Positions 1 to 10,567 of a stretch of 64,000 nucleotides of DNA are shown piece by piece. The notes beneath the pieces are model-generated. The model did not search any database. It was not told the origin of the DNA and was given only the letters and a program-made list of their open reading frames with translations. Within the stretch, counting starts at the first letter, position 1; every line of letters begins with the position of its first letter. Position numbers and translations under genes: made by a program. Origin of the DNA: Smittia aterrima (lineage: Eukaryota > Arthropoda > Insecta > Diptera > Chironomidae); NCBI GenBank assembly GCA_033063855.1, contig CP093829.1, forward strand, positions 8,194,243 through 8,258,242, written 5' to 3'.

Positions 1-1260
1 ACTTTTTTATGATCTGGAAAAACAACTTCAAAACAAAAATATAATTTTTTATGTTTTCAGATTTTATTCATCATGAATTCAGTTTACACATTGATTCTCT
101 TAATGTTTTTCTTTCCTTTTCTTTTTCACGAAACTTAAAAAAAATGATGTCGCTTCACAATTATTTTAGTCGTTTTCTCGGCATTTGCCATGCCACAATC
201 ATCATTTCTTTGCCGGGAAAAGAAAAAGTGTTTTTCATTAATCACTAAAAATTAATTTCTAAGGGTTATGCATAGGTTTTGTATCCACATTACTTCGCAA
301 TCGTCAATCAATCGTAGGAATCGCTTTTTTCAATTATTTTATCATCGTAAAATCCTTACTCGGTGCCATCATCTCAAATATTCATCGCGAATTTTTTTTT
401 TCTTGTTATAAAAAATACATTCACTTTAAGTTACAACTAAAAGAAACTCGTTCAGCTCAAGCAAATGAGAGGAGAAAACATCGTTTGAGTTAATCATTCG
501 ACCTAAGCCGTCAGCGATGATGAAATCTTTATCTGAGTCCTAATTGTAGTGATCACAATCACTGCTTTTTAAAGGGTAAATTTACAATTCGTTTATCGGG
601 GGTTTCTTACGAATGACGGTAAAAATATGTTCTAGCTAATTTACGAAGAGGATAAAGTCAGAATGAAGCCTTATTTGCTCAAAAATAATTTTACAAGAAT
701 CGACAATCGAGGGCGGCTTCAGTCGAAAACACTTCACTTATCCATTTCAAAAAGTTTTTGTCGATTTGCTAATCTTGTAACAACAAGCATTATCAGAATG
801 AGAAACGAGTGAGTTGATGCTGAAGAACAGCGTGTCTGTATTTTTCACCCTTGACTTAAATGAAAACAAAAATATTTATCCGAGAACGTACGAGAGACCA
901 GATGAGTTTTGTTTTAATTTCATTCACCTTTTCTGATGATTACAAATTAATTTTGCTTTTGTTTATGTTTATATTAGGCTGACCAGGTTTGGGAAGAAAT
1001 TAACGCGAGTTTCATATTTATTTTAGTACAAACTCACTTAGTTATTGAAGACGTTGAAGAGTGAAAGGAAACTCAAAGCGCGTAATTTCATTTTTATACT
1101 TTAGTCAGCCCAGACGCGACAATCTCTTATTATTTCTTGATAAATGTTAATAAATCTTCACTTCAAATGATTTTACAGGAGTTGACGCGATGCTTATCAA
1201 ATTTTTACTCTTTCTCGTAGCTTCGATCGTCGACTTTTGTTGTTGGTAATTGCAGAGAAA
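1..1260. other. non-coding region 3' of Ubc2
   Basis: AT-rich sequence downstream of the Ubc2 stop codon. It must hold the Ubc2 3'UTR (minus strand). I see only short chance open frames on both strands and no recognisable gene, RNA or repeat. Confidence 0.6.
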
Positions 1261-2080
1261 TCACGTAGCATAACTAAAACAAGAGCACACAAATTAGTTA
1301 AAGTTGTTAATAAGAAAAAAAAGTTTCTTTCTTACCGTTTCGTCCAAAGGCGCGCGATTCGATCATGCTCCTCTCGATTTTGAAGATATTGTGTAGCAAT
1401 ACTTCCGACCAATGGATCAGCTAAAGATAGAAAGTTATTTTAGTCACAAACAATTTATTTCTGGTAATTTTAAACTTACCCGGATTGCAGTCTGTTAACA
1501 ATGAACAAATTGATAAGAGAACTTTTGATATTGTCAACGCGGGCGACCAATTGTCCTTCAGAATATCCAAGCAGATCACACCTTGACTATTTATATTGCA
1601 ATGGTATATTCTAGTTCTAAAAAGGACCTGAAATAACAAACGATGTCGTTAGTCTCACGTTCCGAAGAAGAAGAAAGTAAACTCACCTTTGGCGGTTTGA
1701 ATGGATACTCGGGTGGAAAGTGAATGTCCAAGAAGAAAACGCCTCCTTCATAGACGGAGCCTGAAACAAATCAAATCTCATTACGAGTTCACAATTAAAT
1801 TATAAAAAATCTTACCTGGTGGCCCCAAGATTGTCGAGACCCATTCGTAGAGATTGTCTCCCTTTGGTCCAGCACTGCAATTTGGTGGTGGATCAAGTGT
1901 GATCTCAGCTAATTCTTTCTGCATACGCTTTGCGGATGTTCCGAGAGCTTTCGAAATTTTCGGATTGGCTTTTGACTCCTTCGTGTCGGGTTTTGGAGCA
2001 GAGTCGGCTGAGTTGCCAGCTCCGTTATTGCGACGACCTCCGCCGCTTGAACCGGCACCACTTCCTGCTGTTGTCGACAT
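1261..2080 (-). CDS. Ubc2: E2 ubiquitin-conjugating enzyme, UBE2E class (UbcD2/Ubc2)
   Basis: Transfers ubiquitin from E1 to E3-bound substrates through a thioester on its active cysteine. Five coding exons (complement): 2080-1816, 1760-1687, 1627-1480, 1420-1336 and 1273-1261. They sum to 585 nt (194 residues plus TGA), all with GT-AG junctions. The last exon is only 13 nt and encodes the end of the family C-terminus RYAT; without it the frame would stop at TKR. The N-terminal ~55 residues are a Ser/Gly/Ala-rich extension typical of class III E2s. The UBC fold follows, with SAGPKGDNLYEW, the HCN motif at 122-124 and the catalytic Cys in GVICLDIL at about residue 132. A likely 5'UTR acceptor lies near 2149. 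Family assignment is firm; separation from other UBE2E paralogues rests on the overall match. Confidence 0.93.
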
Positions 2081-2149
2081 TTCGTTAATGATGTGTGGAG
2101 ATGCTGCTTAATCGTAAGTGAATATCTGGATGAGATCGATCGTGAATCT

Positions 2150-3416
2150 AAGAAAAATGGAAATAAAAAGTTATGTCGTCATTGTGCAATAAAAAAAGGT
2201 GTAAGCGAAAAAGGGAGATTGAAAGAAATATTAATCATCTGGCGATGACGGGCGACTGTTGAACTTGTTTCCTCCTGTTACAACAAAACGAGAATAAAAG
2301 GATTTTCTCATCGAATTATTTTCTTCTCATTCTCTTCGGCCGGTCCGAAAAAAGAAGAGCAAACATGTTTATGTTTGAGCAACCATTTTCCTTTAACGAT
2401 TCCTGAAGGCTTCATCAATTGAATATCAAAAGGTTTACTTTCGGGAGCCTCCTTAATTCAAGCGATTTCACGCAATTAATTTGCAGCGGCTTCGGTCAAG
2501 TTCGATGATTTACGAGTTTGTTTCTTTTTCTTCTCTCGCAACAATGTTAGCATAATGATTACCATAAGTTTTTGTTCTAGGGCAGTTGCAAACAGCTTCT
2601 AATGAAGCTATCATTGAGATAATTCGATGACGACTTAGAGTGTGAATCACGTCTGAGCACTGAGGGGTCGAATTACTTGGAAAATTAGAGTCGATGAGGA
2701 AGAAAAGTTGAAATCGAAAAACTTCACCCTGTCTGAGGGATCATCGTCGGCTTATGTCAAAGTTTGATGACTTAAAGATATGCTTCATTTGGTCGGCTAT
2801 TGCATGACGAAGAGAAATTAAATCATCGAATCGCTCTGGTAAGTTCAAGGACCGCTTAGAAGTCTGCTTTTGTTTGTGGCCAAAATTCGAGATGGAGCCC
2901 ACCGAAAATCAGCCATTTTGAAGACAAATGAATCTGTTTTTTCAATCAGAATTTGAGTATCTTCTGATAAGATGAATAAAGTAGGATATTGCTTATTGCA
3001 ATCATGAGATATTGAGCAATCGACCGGAATATTCTTTATCACACTTAAAAGTGTTTTGGAAAAATTAATCGCAATTAAAGTTCACACAAGGTGCAGAAAT
3101 TTCCTTTGTCTCAATCTCCATTAGATTTACAGTAATTCACGATATTTGATACTTATTTAGTTGATCAACTTCTTGGCTTTCGTTTAATTACCTTTTAACT
3201 ATTGAATTACCTATTTTCACTATTTAAATGAAGAAAGTTTCGACGACTAAATTCAAGTTTACTTTCACTTCAACGCTTCAAAAGTTTACAGCGACGCTTC
3301 ACAAGCTAAGAAGCGACGCTTTTCTTATAAGTGAACAGAATTGAAATACGGGAAATAATTAAAATCGCTGGTATTTCAAGTCATTCTTAACTAAGTTTTA
3401 TATAGAAAATATATAA
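2150..3416. other. intergenic, between divergent Ubc2 and WDR12
   Basis: Presumed upstream regions of two divergent housekeeping genes. A 9-bp GCGACGCTT motif occurs twice near 3290-3320, just before the WDR12 start. No coding evidence seen; the 65-residue frame at 2845-3042 shows no recognisable pattern. Confidence 0.5.
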
Positions 3417-4810
3417 ATGGCCGCTACAGGCATTGGCAAGGATGAAGGCCAACTTCAAATTCATCTAACAACAAAACAAGCGCAGTGAGTGATTTGTTTG
3501 TTAGGTTAATATCTCGAGTTTCACTAACTTTTCATTGATTTACTTTTAGATTTGCTATTACTGACATCCCATACTCGATCCAGGCCAATTTTACCTCGAA
3601 AGAGCTCAACAAACTGCTAAACACACTGCTACAAGAAAACTCCGATGGTCTCGTTTCAAACGTTGAATTTGACTTTTTGGTGAAGAGTGAATTCCTTAAG
3701 ACTTCTTTAGCAAAGCATTTAAGAGAACGTGAAGTTTCATTCGAGGATGTCATTGAGATTGAATACGTTGAAAGATTCCCAGCACCAGAACCTCAAGATT
3801 GCTTGCTTCACGATGATTGGGTTTCTGCTATCCAAGCGAACGGAGAGTTCATTCTCACCGGCTGCTACGACAACACTGTCAACATCTGGAATATGAAGGG
3901 AGAACACAAGCTGACTCTAAGTGCTCATGAGGCCCCAGTTAAAGGTGTTGCATGGATCTCCTTGAACGATGACACTGGAACTTTCGCGAGTGGATCTAAA
4001 GATCAAACAATTATCATTTGGGAATGGAACATTTCCAGAAACACTGCAGTTCCAATTTTCACATGTAAAGGACATGAACGAGCAGTCGAATGCATTTCTG
4101 TTTCGCCTAATGGAAGACTCTTGGCATCAGGAAGTTGGGACAATCTGCTGAAAATTTGGTCAGCAACTACTTTAGACGACAATGATGCTGGAGCTAGCAA
4201 GAAATTGAGAACAGAAGAAGGAAACGTAAGAACACCTCAAACGACTCTTGAAGGACATCGTGAAGCTGTTTCTTCAGTTCAGTGGATGGACAATTCAACA
4301 GTCTTGACATCATCTTGGGATCACACGATGAAAATTTACGATTTAAATGTTCGAGCGATCAAGAATGAAATTCCTGGAAACAAATCATTTTTCGATGTCA
4401 ATCACTCGAGTTTAAATGGAATGATCATTGCTGCTTCTGCTGACAAGAACATTCGTCTCTACGATCCAAGAACCAATCGTGAGTTCAATCCTAATTAAAA
4501 AATATTCAGAAAATAATTAAATTTTGAAATTTCAGAGGGAGCGATTGTGAAAAGTACATTCTTTGGACACAGTCAGTGGGTGCAATCGGTTTGCTGGTCA
4601 AAAACCGAAGAATTTGTTTTTATCTCAGGCGCTTACGACAAGCAAGTCAAGCTTTGGGATTATCGAAGCCCGAAAGCTCCACTCTTCGATCTGATGGGAC
4701 ACGAAGACAAAGTTATGGCTGTCGATTGGTCAAATCCAAAATACGTTCTTTCAGGAGGTGCAGACAATTCTGTACGAATTTTTAAATCGAAGAAAGTTTT
4801 GGAAGAATAA
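3417..4810 (+). CDS. WDR12: WDR12/Ytm1 ribosome biogenesis protein
   Basis: WDR12 (yeast Ytm1) is a PeBoW-complex subunit needed for 60S ribosomal subunit maturation in the nucleolus. Three exons, 3417-3484, 3550-4478 and 4536-4810, give 1,272 nt (423 residues). The N-terminal NLE domain (about residues 10-90; QLQIHLTTKQAQFAITDIPYS) binds the Rea1/midasin ATPase in the family. It is followed by WD40 repeats with clear blades such as GCYDNTVNIWN, GSKDQTIIIWEW, GSWDNLLKIWS, SSWDHTMKIYD, GAYDKQVKLWD and GGADNSVRIF. Length equals what I recall for the human protein. The start is the first ATG in frame with the NLE domain; the first intron (65 bp) falls early in this domain. The stop codon lies inside an AATAAA signal (4806-4811). 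Confidence 0.95.
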
Positions 4811-4858
4811 AAAGTTAACTTAAACGTTTGTTTAACTAATCAAAGTGTTGTTTTTATT
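4806..4858. terminator. facing poly(A) signals of WDR12 and Ecsit
   Basis: On the plus strand AATAAA at 4806-4811 overlaps the WDR12 TAA stop (4808-4810). On the minus strand AATAAA at 4858-4853 begins 2 nt after the Ecsit TAG. The two coding regions are 50 bp apart, so the 3' ends of the transcripts must overlap or be extremely short. Use of these hexamers is inferred from position. Confidence 0.55.
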
Positions 4859-4860
4859 TA

Positions 4861-6098
4861 CTATTGCGTTGCCACATTCGCTGTTGCCACAACGAGATTT
4901 TTGTCGACTGGCGATTTAAACTTGAAAAGAATTGCTAGATTTTCTAGATTCGGATTTCCGTCTTTCTCTAAAAGTCTGACCCAAGATAAAAGTGAATCTT
5001 TTGTTGACGATCCTGTACAGCAAACAGCGTAAACAGTTCCATCGTCTTGCTCGTGAACTGATTTCTTCAGCGCGAGTTTATTTCTTTTCGCTTTGCCGAA
5101 TCCGAAAATTGGAACCTCTAAGTTGCTCACGTCGTCGTAATCTAAATCTTCTGGGTCTCCTTTACTTTCCACGGGTTCACCTCGAAGAATGAAGTAGCTG
5201 ATGGATTTATTTCTTAACCAGATAAGAAAAGGACCTTCTATGTAAACTGCTGAATCTTGCTTGTGTTGACTAAGCAATTGTCTCTGTTCAAGGCTCTGTC
5301 CACTCACAATCCAAGTGTCGTCAATTGCGCTCTCAACATCGCTCGTTTCATAAACACTGATTTTTGATTGAAGGTCCACAGTACACATTCTTTCAATAGC
5401 AAGTTTCGCAAGGTCGAAAGCATCGTTGGGTGGAGGATTAGGGACGATCCAAGGCGAAAGATTCTTGAACTTTGGCATCCAATACATCATTCGCCAGAAT
5501 TTTCTCACTGGATGTCCTCTTCGACCAAAAATATTTATCAGCATGTCCTCCATTTCATAATTAGGCATCACACCTTCAAAGAAAAGTTTCTAAAATGAAG
5601 AAAAGTTTAATCAAACTGAATGAGCTTACCATTATCTTCCATTTGCTCAAGTAAGTCGATTATGCACTGCTGTTGCTTCGGGTAATGCATGAACTCTGCT
5701 TGGAATATGTTTGTCGGGATGAACTTTCCTTTCGGCATAATATCAATCAGCGCCATGTAGACTTGCAAATCTTTATGTACTCCGTAATCTTCCATGTTCT
5801 TCAGAGCTGCATAGATGAACTCGACGTGATTCCGTCGAAGTTTCTCTTTATCCAAATAAATCTTGATCATGTCCAAATAGTTAGCTTTGTCCTTGTTTTC
5901 CATATTCTCAAAAGATCCCTTCAGGATCATAGCTCGTTTCACAAACTGTTCATGCTTTTCCTCTTTTTTCCTTTGCTCATCGGCTTTTTCATTATTTTCC
6001 TTCTCAGGCAGTGAACAAAGATTTCTTGAAGATGAAAACACTGGGAGATGTGAGCGTTGTCTGATTAAACTAACTAAACAGTTTCTACAGCGAATCAT
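4861..6098 (-). CDS. Ecsit: ECSIT, mitochondrial complex I assembly / Toll-pathway protein
   Basis: ECSIT links Toll/BMP signalling to mitochondria and is an assembly factor of respiratory complex I. Two exons (complement 6098-5630 and 5573-4861) total 1,182 nt, 393 residues. The acceptor at 5574 was chosen because it alone keeps frame (MEDNG|VMPNYEMEDML); a nearer AG at 5590 would give an early stop. The first ~40 residues (MIRCRNCLVSLIRQRSHLPV) are rich in Arg/Ser and lack acids, as in a mitochondrial targeting peptide. Family-typical blocks are PKGKFIPTNIFQAEF, INIFGRRGHP, RMMYWMPKFKN and VYIEGPFLIWLRNK. An upstream in-frame ATG (6200) exists but would bury the targeting peptide. Converges on WDR12 and is divergent from the AKAP10 homologue. 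Confidence 0.93.
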
Positions 6099-6418
6099 CG
6101 CGGATATCTCGAGTATTTCAAATAATTTCTTGAAATAAATATTTTGAAGAGATGTAAACAAGAAAAATTGAGGCGAATTGAGCAGTGAACCATAGATCAA
6201 AATTACCTAGATGCGACAATGAGTTGTTAGAAGATTTCTTCAGTTTGCTCATCTAGGTCGACTGTTATCTATGAATCAAAGCAAATTGAAATATTTTTGT
6301 GAAATTTGCGACTTGATTTTATTTTCTGTCGAGAAAACTTGTAAATTAAATTACTATTTCCATCTCTAATCCCTCATTAGAATCTCCAAGCCATGTGAAA
6401 CTATAATTTACTTCAAGA
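6099..6418. promoter_or_regulatory. shared divergent promoter region, Ecsit / AKAP10
   Basis: Only 320 bp separate the two start codons. The region holds a 9-bp inverted repeat, ACCTAGATG at 6205-6213 and CATCTAGGT at 6250-6258, with a TCAGTT initiator-like site near 6239 between the arms. No TATA box was seen on either strand. A bidirectional promoter is inferred from layout. Confidence 0.45.
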
Positions 6419-8671
6419 ATGTTCAAGTTTCTCAAAAACGGTGAGTTTGCTGCTGATGACACAAATAAACACAAAGATTTCTAATTTCCCTCAATTTCTT
6501 CTTCAATGTCATCAACTTTGCTTTCGAAATCTTCACCAACAGATAATAAAAAGAAGCCTCTCGAACACGAAGAGATTGACGAGCGATGTACATTGGAGTA
6601 TGCTGAGAAAATCGTTTGTGATAAAGATTCAGGTGAGTTGGACTCGTAATTGGATTTAGCGACATTCCGAACGCGAATTGCACAATCGACGTATGCTAAA
6701 TTTGACTTTTCAACGATGATATCATTACGATTACCGCAATCGCTGCGACGGAGAAGAACAAGTTAATGGAATGCTTCAAACGTTCTTTCCTCTTTCCCTC
6801 GCTCTTTCGTATGCCAAGGTCATTGAAACATTTTACATTCTTCGTGTTTTTCTCCGTTTTCGTCGCATGGAAAATGTTTTCATTATTAAAGGTGCGATGA
6901 CTGTTCAATGTTTGTTTATGTTTCTTTTTTAATTTCAGACTCGGAACCTGTTGATTGTCATGACACCAAATTGCATCGCAATATCCTCAACATTTTGAGC
7001 GACCGAACCACGCTTTCGTTCTTCGTGCAATATCTCGAATCGAAAAATGGTTTGCCATTGGTAAAGTTTTGGCTTGACTTGGAGGCATTCAAAGCTCTTC
7101 GTAATGGACATGACACGACTCGTTTGGAGTCTCACAACAGTAATTACGACTTAAGCAAATGTAAACTAAAAAGTTCTACTTCGAATGAAGGGAGCGAAGG
7201 ATGTCGACCTAGTTACGAAGACTGCGTGTCGATCTCGACTGCATCTGAAAGCAATATTGATGAAACTGATGAGCTCCACTCAAACGTGGGCGATGAAGTT
7301 GATCATTCCAAGGCTGTTGAGTCGGATCTCGAAACGATGAATAAATCATTGACTGATGACGAAAAATTTAAGATCTGTGAAAAAAATCGTAAACATGAAA
7401 CAGATGAGAGTGATGTGAAGCCGAAGAAGATTCAACCAACGATTCTTGATGACGCGCTTCGGATTTACCGTAAATATTTAGTAACAGACTCAACTTATTC
7501 CGTTGAACTGCCGGCGACGATCCTCTCAAAGCTTTCACTTGCACTTTGTGAACCAGATGTGAGCTCTAGTAATCTCTGGGAAGCTTATGAGGAAGCTCAA
7601 AATCATGTGCTTGACGTGATGGAGAAAGACTTCTTATCGGAATTCCTCGAGAGCTCGTTCTACTGGAAATACACTGTGGACGTGCTTACAAGTCAATCGC
7701 TTAATCTTCGCGAGATTCTCTACAGCGAGTCAGCACTTTTCTATTTTATGGAATTTTTGGAACAAGAGAAAGATGCCTGCAAGCTTCCTTACCTCGAGTT
7801 TTGGCTGTCAGCAACTAATTTTCGTAAACAAACAAACGAAAATACTCAAGTTGAACGCAGTCAAATGAAATCGGACGCTTTAGTGATCTACGAAAAATGG
7901 TTTTCGTTACAAGCAACGACACCGCTTAACTTCTCGAATAAAGTTCGTACAAATATCGAAGAAAGAATCTGCACTTTGAATCTGCATCCTTCAATAGCTC
8001 AATGCTTTGACGAAGCAATTGACATTGTGGAAATTTATCTCGAGCATTGTTGCTTCAAGAAGTTTGTAAAGTCACAATTGTTCTTCAAGCATTTGTCAGA
8101 AGTGATGAGCAAAGTTGACGGAAGCGAGAAGAACGGCAATTCAAATGGAGTCATTCGAAGAAATTCAACGATTAATTTGAAGTTCCCAGTTAAAGTTTCC
8201 CACCGACGAACAAATTCCGAGTCAATCGAAAAGAAAAGCTTACCACGAAGTATTTCAACGAGCAATACTCTTCTCGCTGGATTGGATCACAAGAAGAACA
8301 AAGCAACTGATCTTCAAATTGATTCTCGGCAACTGGCCGACCCGGACCTCTTATGGCGTAGAAAGAATTCTTTAAATGGATTGAGCTTTGGAAGAGTTGA
8401 TGCTTTTGGACGTTACGAGAGAGACTTTGATCTGCCTGGTTCGAATTCAATTCCAACATCTAAATCATCATTCCAACTTAGTAACGGATCGATCGATGTT
8501 GACGATCCTCAAGCGCTTCTTGAACTTAACAGCACACAAAGTCGTATTAAGAACAAGTTGAGGAAACTCGTTCATCTACCTGAAGACTCAGTTCAGCAAG
8601 AAATCGCTTGGCAAGTCGCAGAAATGATTGTGAAGGATGTAACAAGCATAACTTTGCACAATGGTGTATAG
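6419..8671 (+). CDS. AKAP10: A-kinase anchor protein with tandem RGS domains (AKAP10/D-AKAP2 homologue, Drosophila pkaap)
   Basis: Dual-specificity A-kinase anchor that tethers the PKA regulatory subunit, in the family to mitochondrial/endosomal membranes. Exons 6419-6440, 6543-6632 and 6939-8671 total 1,845 nt (614 residues). The first coding exon is only 22 nt (MFKFLKN). Two RGS-like domains are visible: one from about residue 45 (HRNILNILSDRTTLSFFVQYLESKN), split by a long acidic insert and resumed near residue 205, and a second at about 288-400 (LREILYSESALFYFMEFLEQE). The C-terminus (about 590-607, SVQQEIAWQVAEMIVKDV) is the amphipathic PKA-binding helix and closely resembles AKAP10. The long intron (6633-6938) stays open at its 3' end, so an ATG at 6908 is a false start. 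Human AKAP10 is slightly longer. Confidence 0.9.
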
Positions 8672-9446
8672 AGTAAGCCAAATTTCTTTTGTAGAAATCA
8701 CGTAAAGAATCGCGTATTTTTGTAAATTCCTGTTACGATGACCAATAATTTCTCGCTTCTGTAATCTCAATTAACGGCGACTACTCTCTCGACTCCTTTT
8801 AATGAATGTTTTCTGTGATCAAGTTTTAGTTTCCTAATTCTTGAAAAATCTAATTACTACTTAGAAACTTCAAATATCTCACTACTTGATATATTTTTAC
8901 TCAGAATCTCTATTTGAACTAGCAGCATCACTCATTTAATGCTCTAGCTCGATTGACAAAAATGATCTGACAACTTTAATCTTCCGGTATTTTATATCAA
9001 CTGACTTTGTAATCGCATAAACGGTGCTTTCTCCTCCTCCCGAAAAATTATAAAAAGAGAATTTTGTTTAATGAGAAGAGTTTATTAACTTAGACTTGTT
9101 TCAGCTGAGATAGAGCAGTGAACTCAAATGTTAAACAAAAATAAAGAGGAAGTTATTTAATTTTATAGCTACGAATATTCTTTTAGATCTTTCTAGTTTT
9201 CAGAATTTTCATCGTCCATCATTTTATTGGAGAAGAGTATCTTTGTGATTGATGGAAAGCCAAAGAACGAACTCATTAAATTAAAACTTTTGAAACAATC
9301 GTTAAATTTGAAAACGAAGTTCGTTCAATGGCTTCGTTAAGTTCTAAGGAAAGTTCAATTGACAAAGTTCAATTGCTTCTACAAAATTTAATTTTTAATT
9401 CAGAAGACGAACGAATCATTTAACAAATATAGTTTTACTATTAAAC
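8672..9446. other. intergenic, AKAP10 3'UTR to shugoshin-like gene
   Basis: Contains the AKAP10 3'UTR, the Nuf2-tail duplicate listed separately, and the promoter of the 9447 gene. A short direct repeat AAAGTTCAATTG occurs twice near 9353-9376. Nothing else recognised. Confidence 0.5.
9088..9233 (-). pseudogene. partial duplicate of Nuf2 3' end
   Basis: A 146-bp segment that matches 10458-10608 with only a few substitutions and small indels, in the same orientation. It carries the last ~41 nt of Nuf2 coding sequence plus the first ~110 nt of 3'UTR. Read on the minus strand it still ends NKMMDDENSEN-stop, against NKMMDDEDTEN-stop in the real gene. No other part of Nuf2 is present here, so it cannot be functional as a gene. 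The two copies bracket the shugoshin-like gene as direct repeats about 1.37 kb apart. Confidence 0.85.
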
Positions 9447-10397
9447 ATGGCTAAGGAACAGCCAGGTTGTGAATGTAAACTCAAAGCAGACAAGCGTATT
9501 CAAGATTACATAAATCTAAATATGGGTTTCACAACGCAAAATAAATTGCTCAAGAATCGTCTCCAAAAAGCCAACCAGGATAATTTGAAGCTTGAAAATA
9601 AGTTGTTTCATGAGCAGCAAAAGTCGTCTACCTTACAAAATACGATTAACTACATTTATGAGCAAGTTTCTTCAGGTAACGAAAACGTAACCTCAATCCT
9701 GAAGAAATATGTCAGCAAACCTAAGTTGAAGTCGACTGGGATCGACGCCACTTCTATTCAAAATAAGTCAACAAGCATTAAAAGACCGAAACTATCATCT
9801 TTAGGCAAGAAACAAATGAAGACTGCACCTGAGAGTGGACTTACAACTATTTATGAGGAAGACAATTCCACTGAAGCTACTAGCAATCCTTTGAATGTTG
9901 CTGCAATCTGCACTCAGATGCCTGATTACAATGAGAGACGCAAGATGAAACGCCAACTTGAACGCCATGATGTATTCAACGAAGAGGATTTGCCATTTAA
10001 AATTCCAGAAGATAGCGATGTGCTGTCTGATGTCATAGTTGCACAAGCTCACAAAGACTTAAAAGAGGAGCTATCAAAAGCAATGCGCTCTTTATTTGCC
10101 ACCAGACAGAAGGGTTCAAAGAAAAGAGCACAGAGTTCAGAAAATATTTCTTCTGCTGAACAAACCGTTGAATTAGATAATCAGAAGATCTCGAAAGCAA
10201 AGATAGCTTCCATGATCTTCCAAGATGAACCTAAAGAAAAGGATTCTCTGGCTGATACAAAATCTCACAGGGATGATAAAGAGGAGGAACCGAAAGCAAA
10301 GCGTCCTTGCTTGCGTGATGTCACCAAACAGAAAGTTTCTCCAAAGAAAAAAGTTCAATGTTTTATCAACTTAGCTTGTGACCCGCTGTTTGAATAA
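9447..10397 (+). CDS. probable shugoshin (mei-S332-like) centromere protector
   Basis: Shugoshins recruit PP2A to protect centromeric cohesin. Single-exon frame of 316 residues starting at the first ATG. Residues ~15-75 form a coiled coil with the shugoshin-like pattern of Asn/Leu-rich heptads (YINLNMGFTTQNKLLKNRL, then NLKLENKLFHEQQ). The middle is a low-complexity, Ser/Lys-rich linker. A basic C-terminal stretch (AKRPCLRDVTKQKVSPKKK, about residues 284-302) could be the shugoshin C-terminal motif but lacks its full consensus. The stop codon overlaps an AATAAA signal (10393-10398). It neighbours Nuf2, another centromere gene, though on the other strand and with no operon logic. This family diverges fast; another coiled-coil chromosomal protein remains possible. 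Confidence 0.45.
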   Translation: MAKEQPGCECKLKADKRIQDYINLNMGFTTQNKLLKNRLQKANQDNLKLENKLFHEQQKSSTLQNTINYIYEQVSSGNENVTSILKKYVSKPKLKSTGIDATSIQNKSTSIKRPKLSSLGKKQMKTAPESGLTTIYEEDNSTEATSNPLNVAAICTQMPDYNERRKMKRQLERHDVFNEEDLPFKIPEDSDVLSDVIVAQAHKDLKEELSKAMRSLFATRQKGSKKRAQSSENISSAEQTVELDNQKISKAKIASMIFQDEPKEKDSLADTKSHRDDKEEEPKAKRPCLRDVTKQKVSPKKKVQCFINLACDPLFE

Positions 10398-10567
10398 AAG
10401 AATTATGCATCAATGTCTAGTTGTTAAAGATTGGTTGAAAGCAAGATTTTATTCAAAACTTAGACTTGTTTGAGCTGAGATAGAACATTGAACTCAAATG
10501 TAAAACAAAAATAAAGAGGAACTGAAGTTATTTAATTTTATAGCTACGAATATTCTTTTAGATTTCT

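Noticed and set aside
1330..1338. Ubc2 ending at TKR-TAA
   Set aside because: A GTAAG donor overlaps that stop and a 13-nt exon at 1273-1261 supplies the conserved YAT end.
6908..6938. ATG at 6908 as the start of the AKAP10 homologue
   Set aside because: Those codons lie in an intron; splicing from 6632 to 6939 keeps phase and adds a sensible N-terminus.
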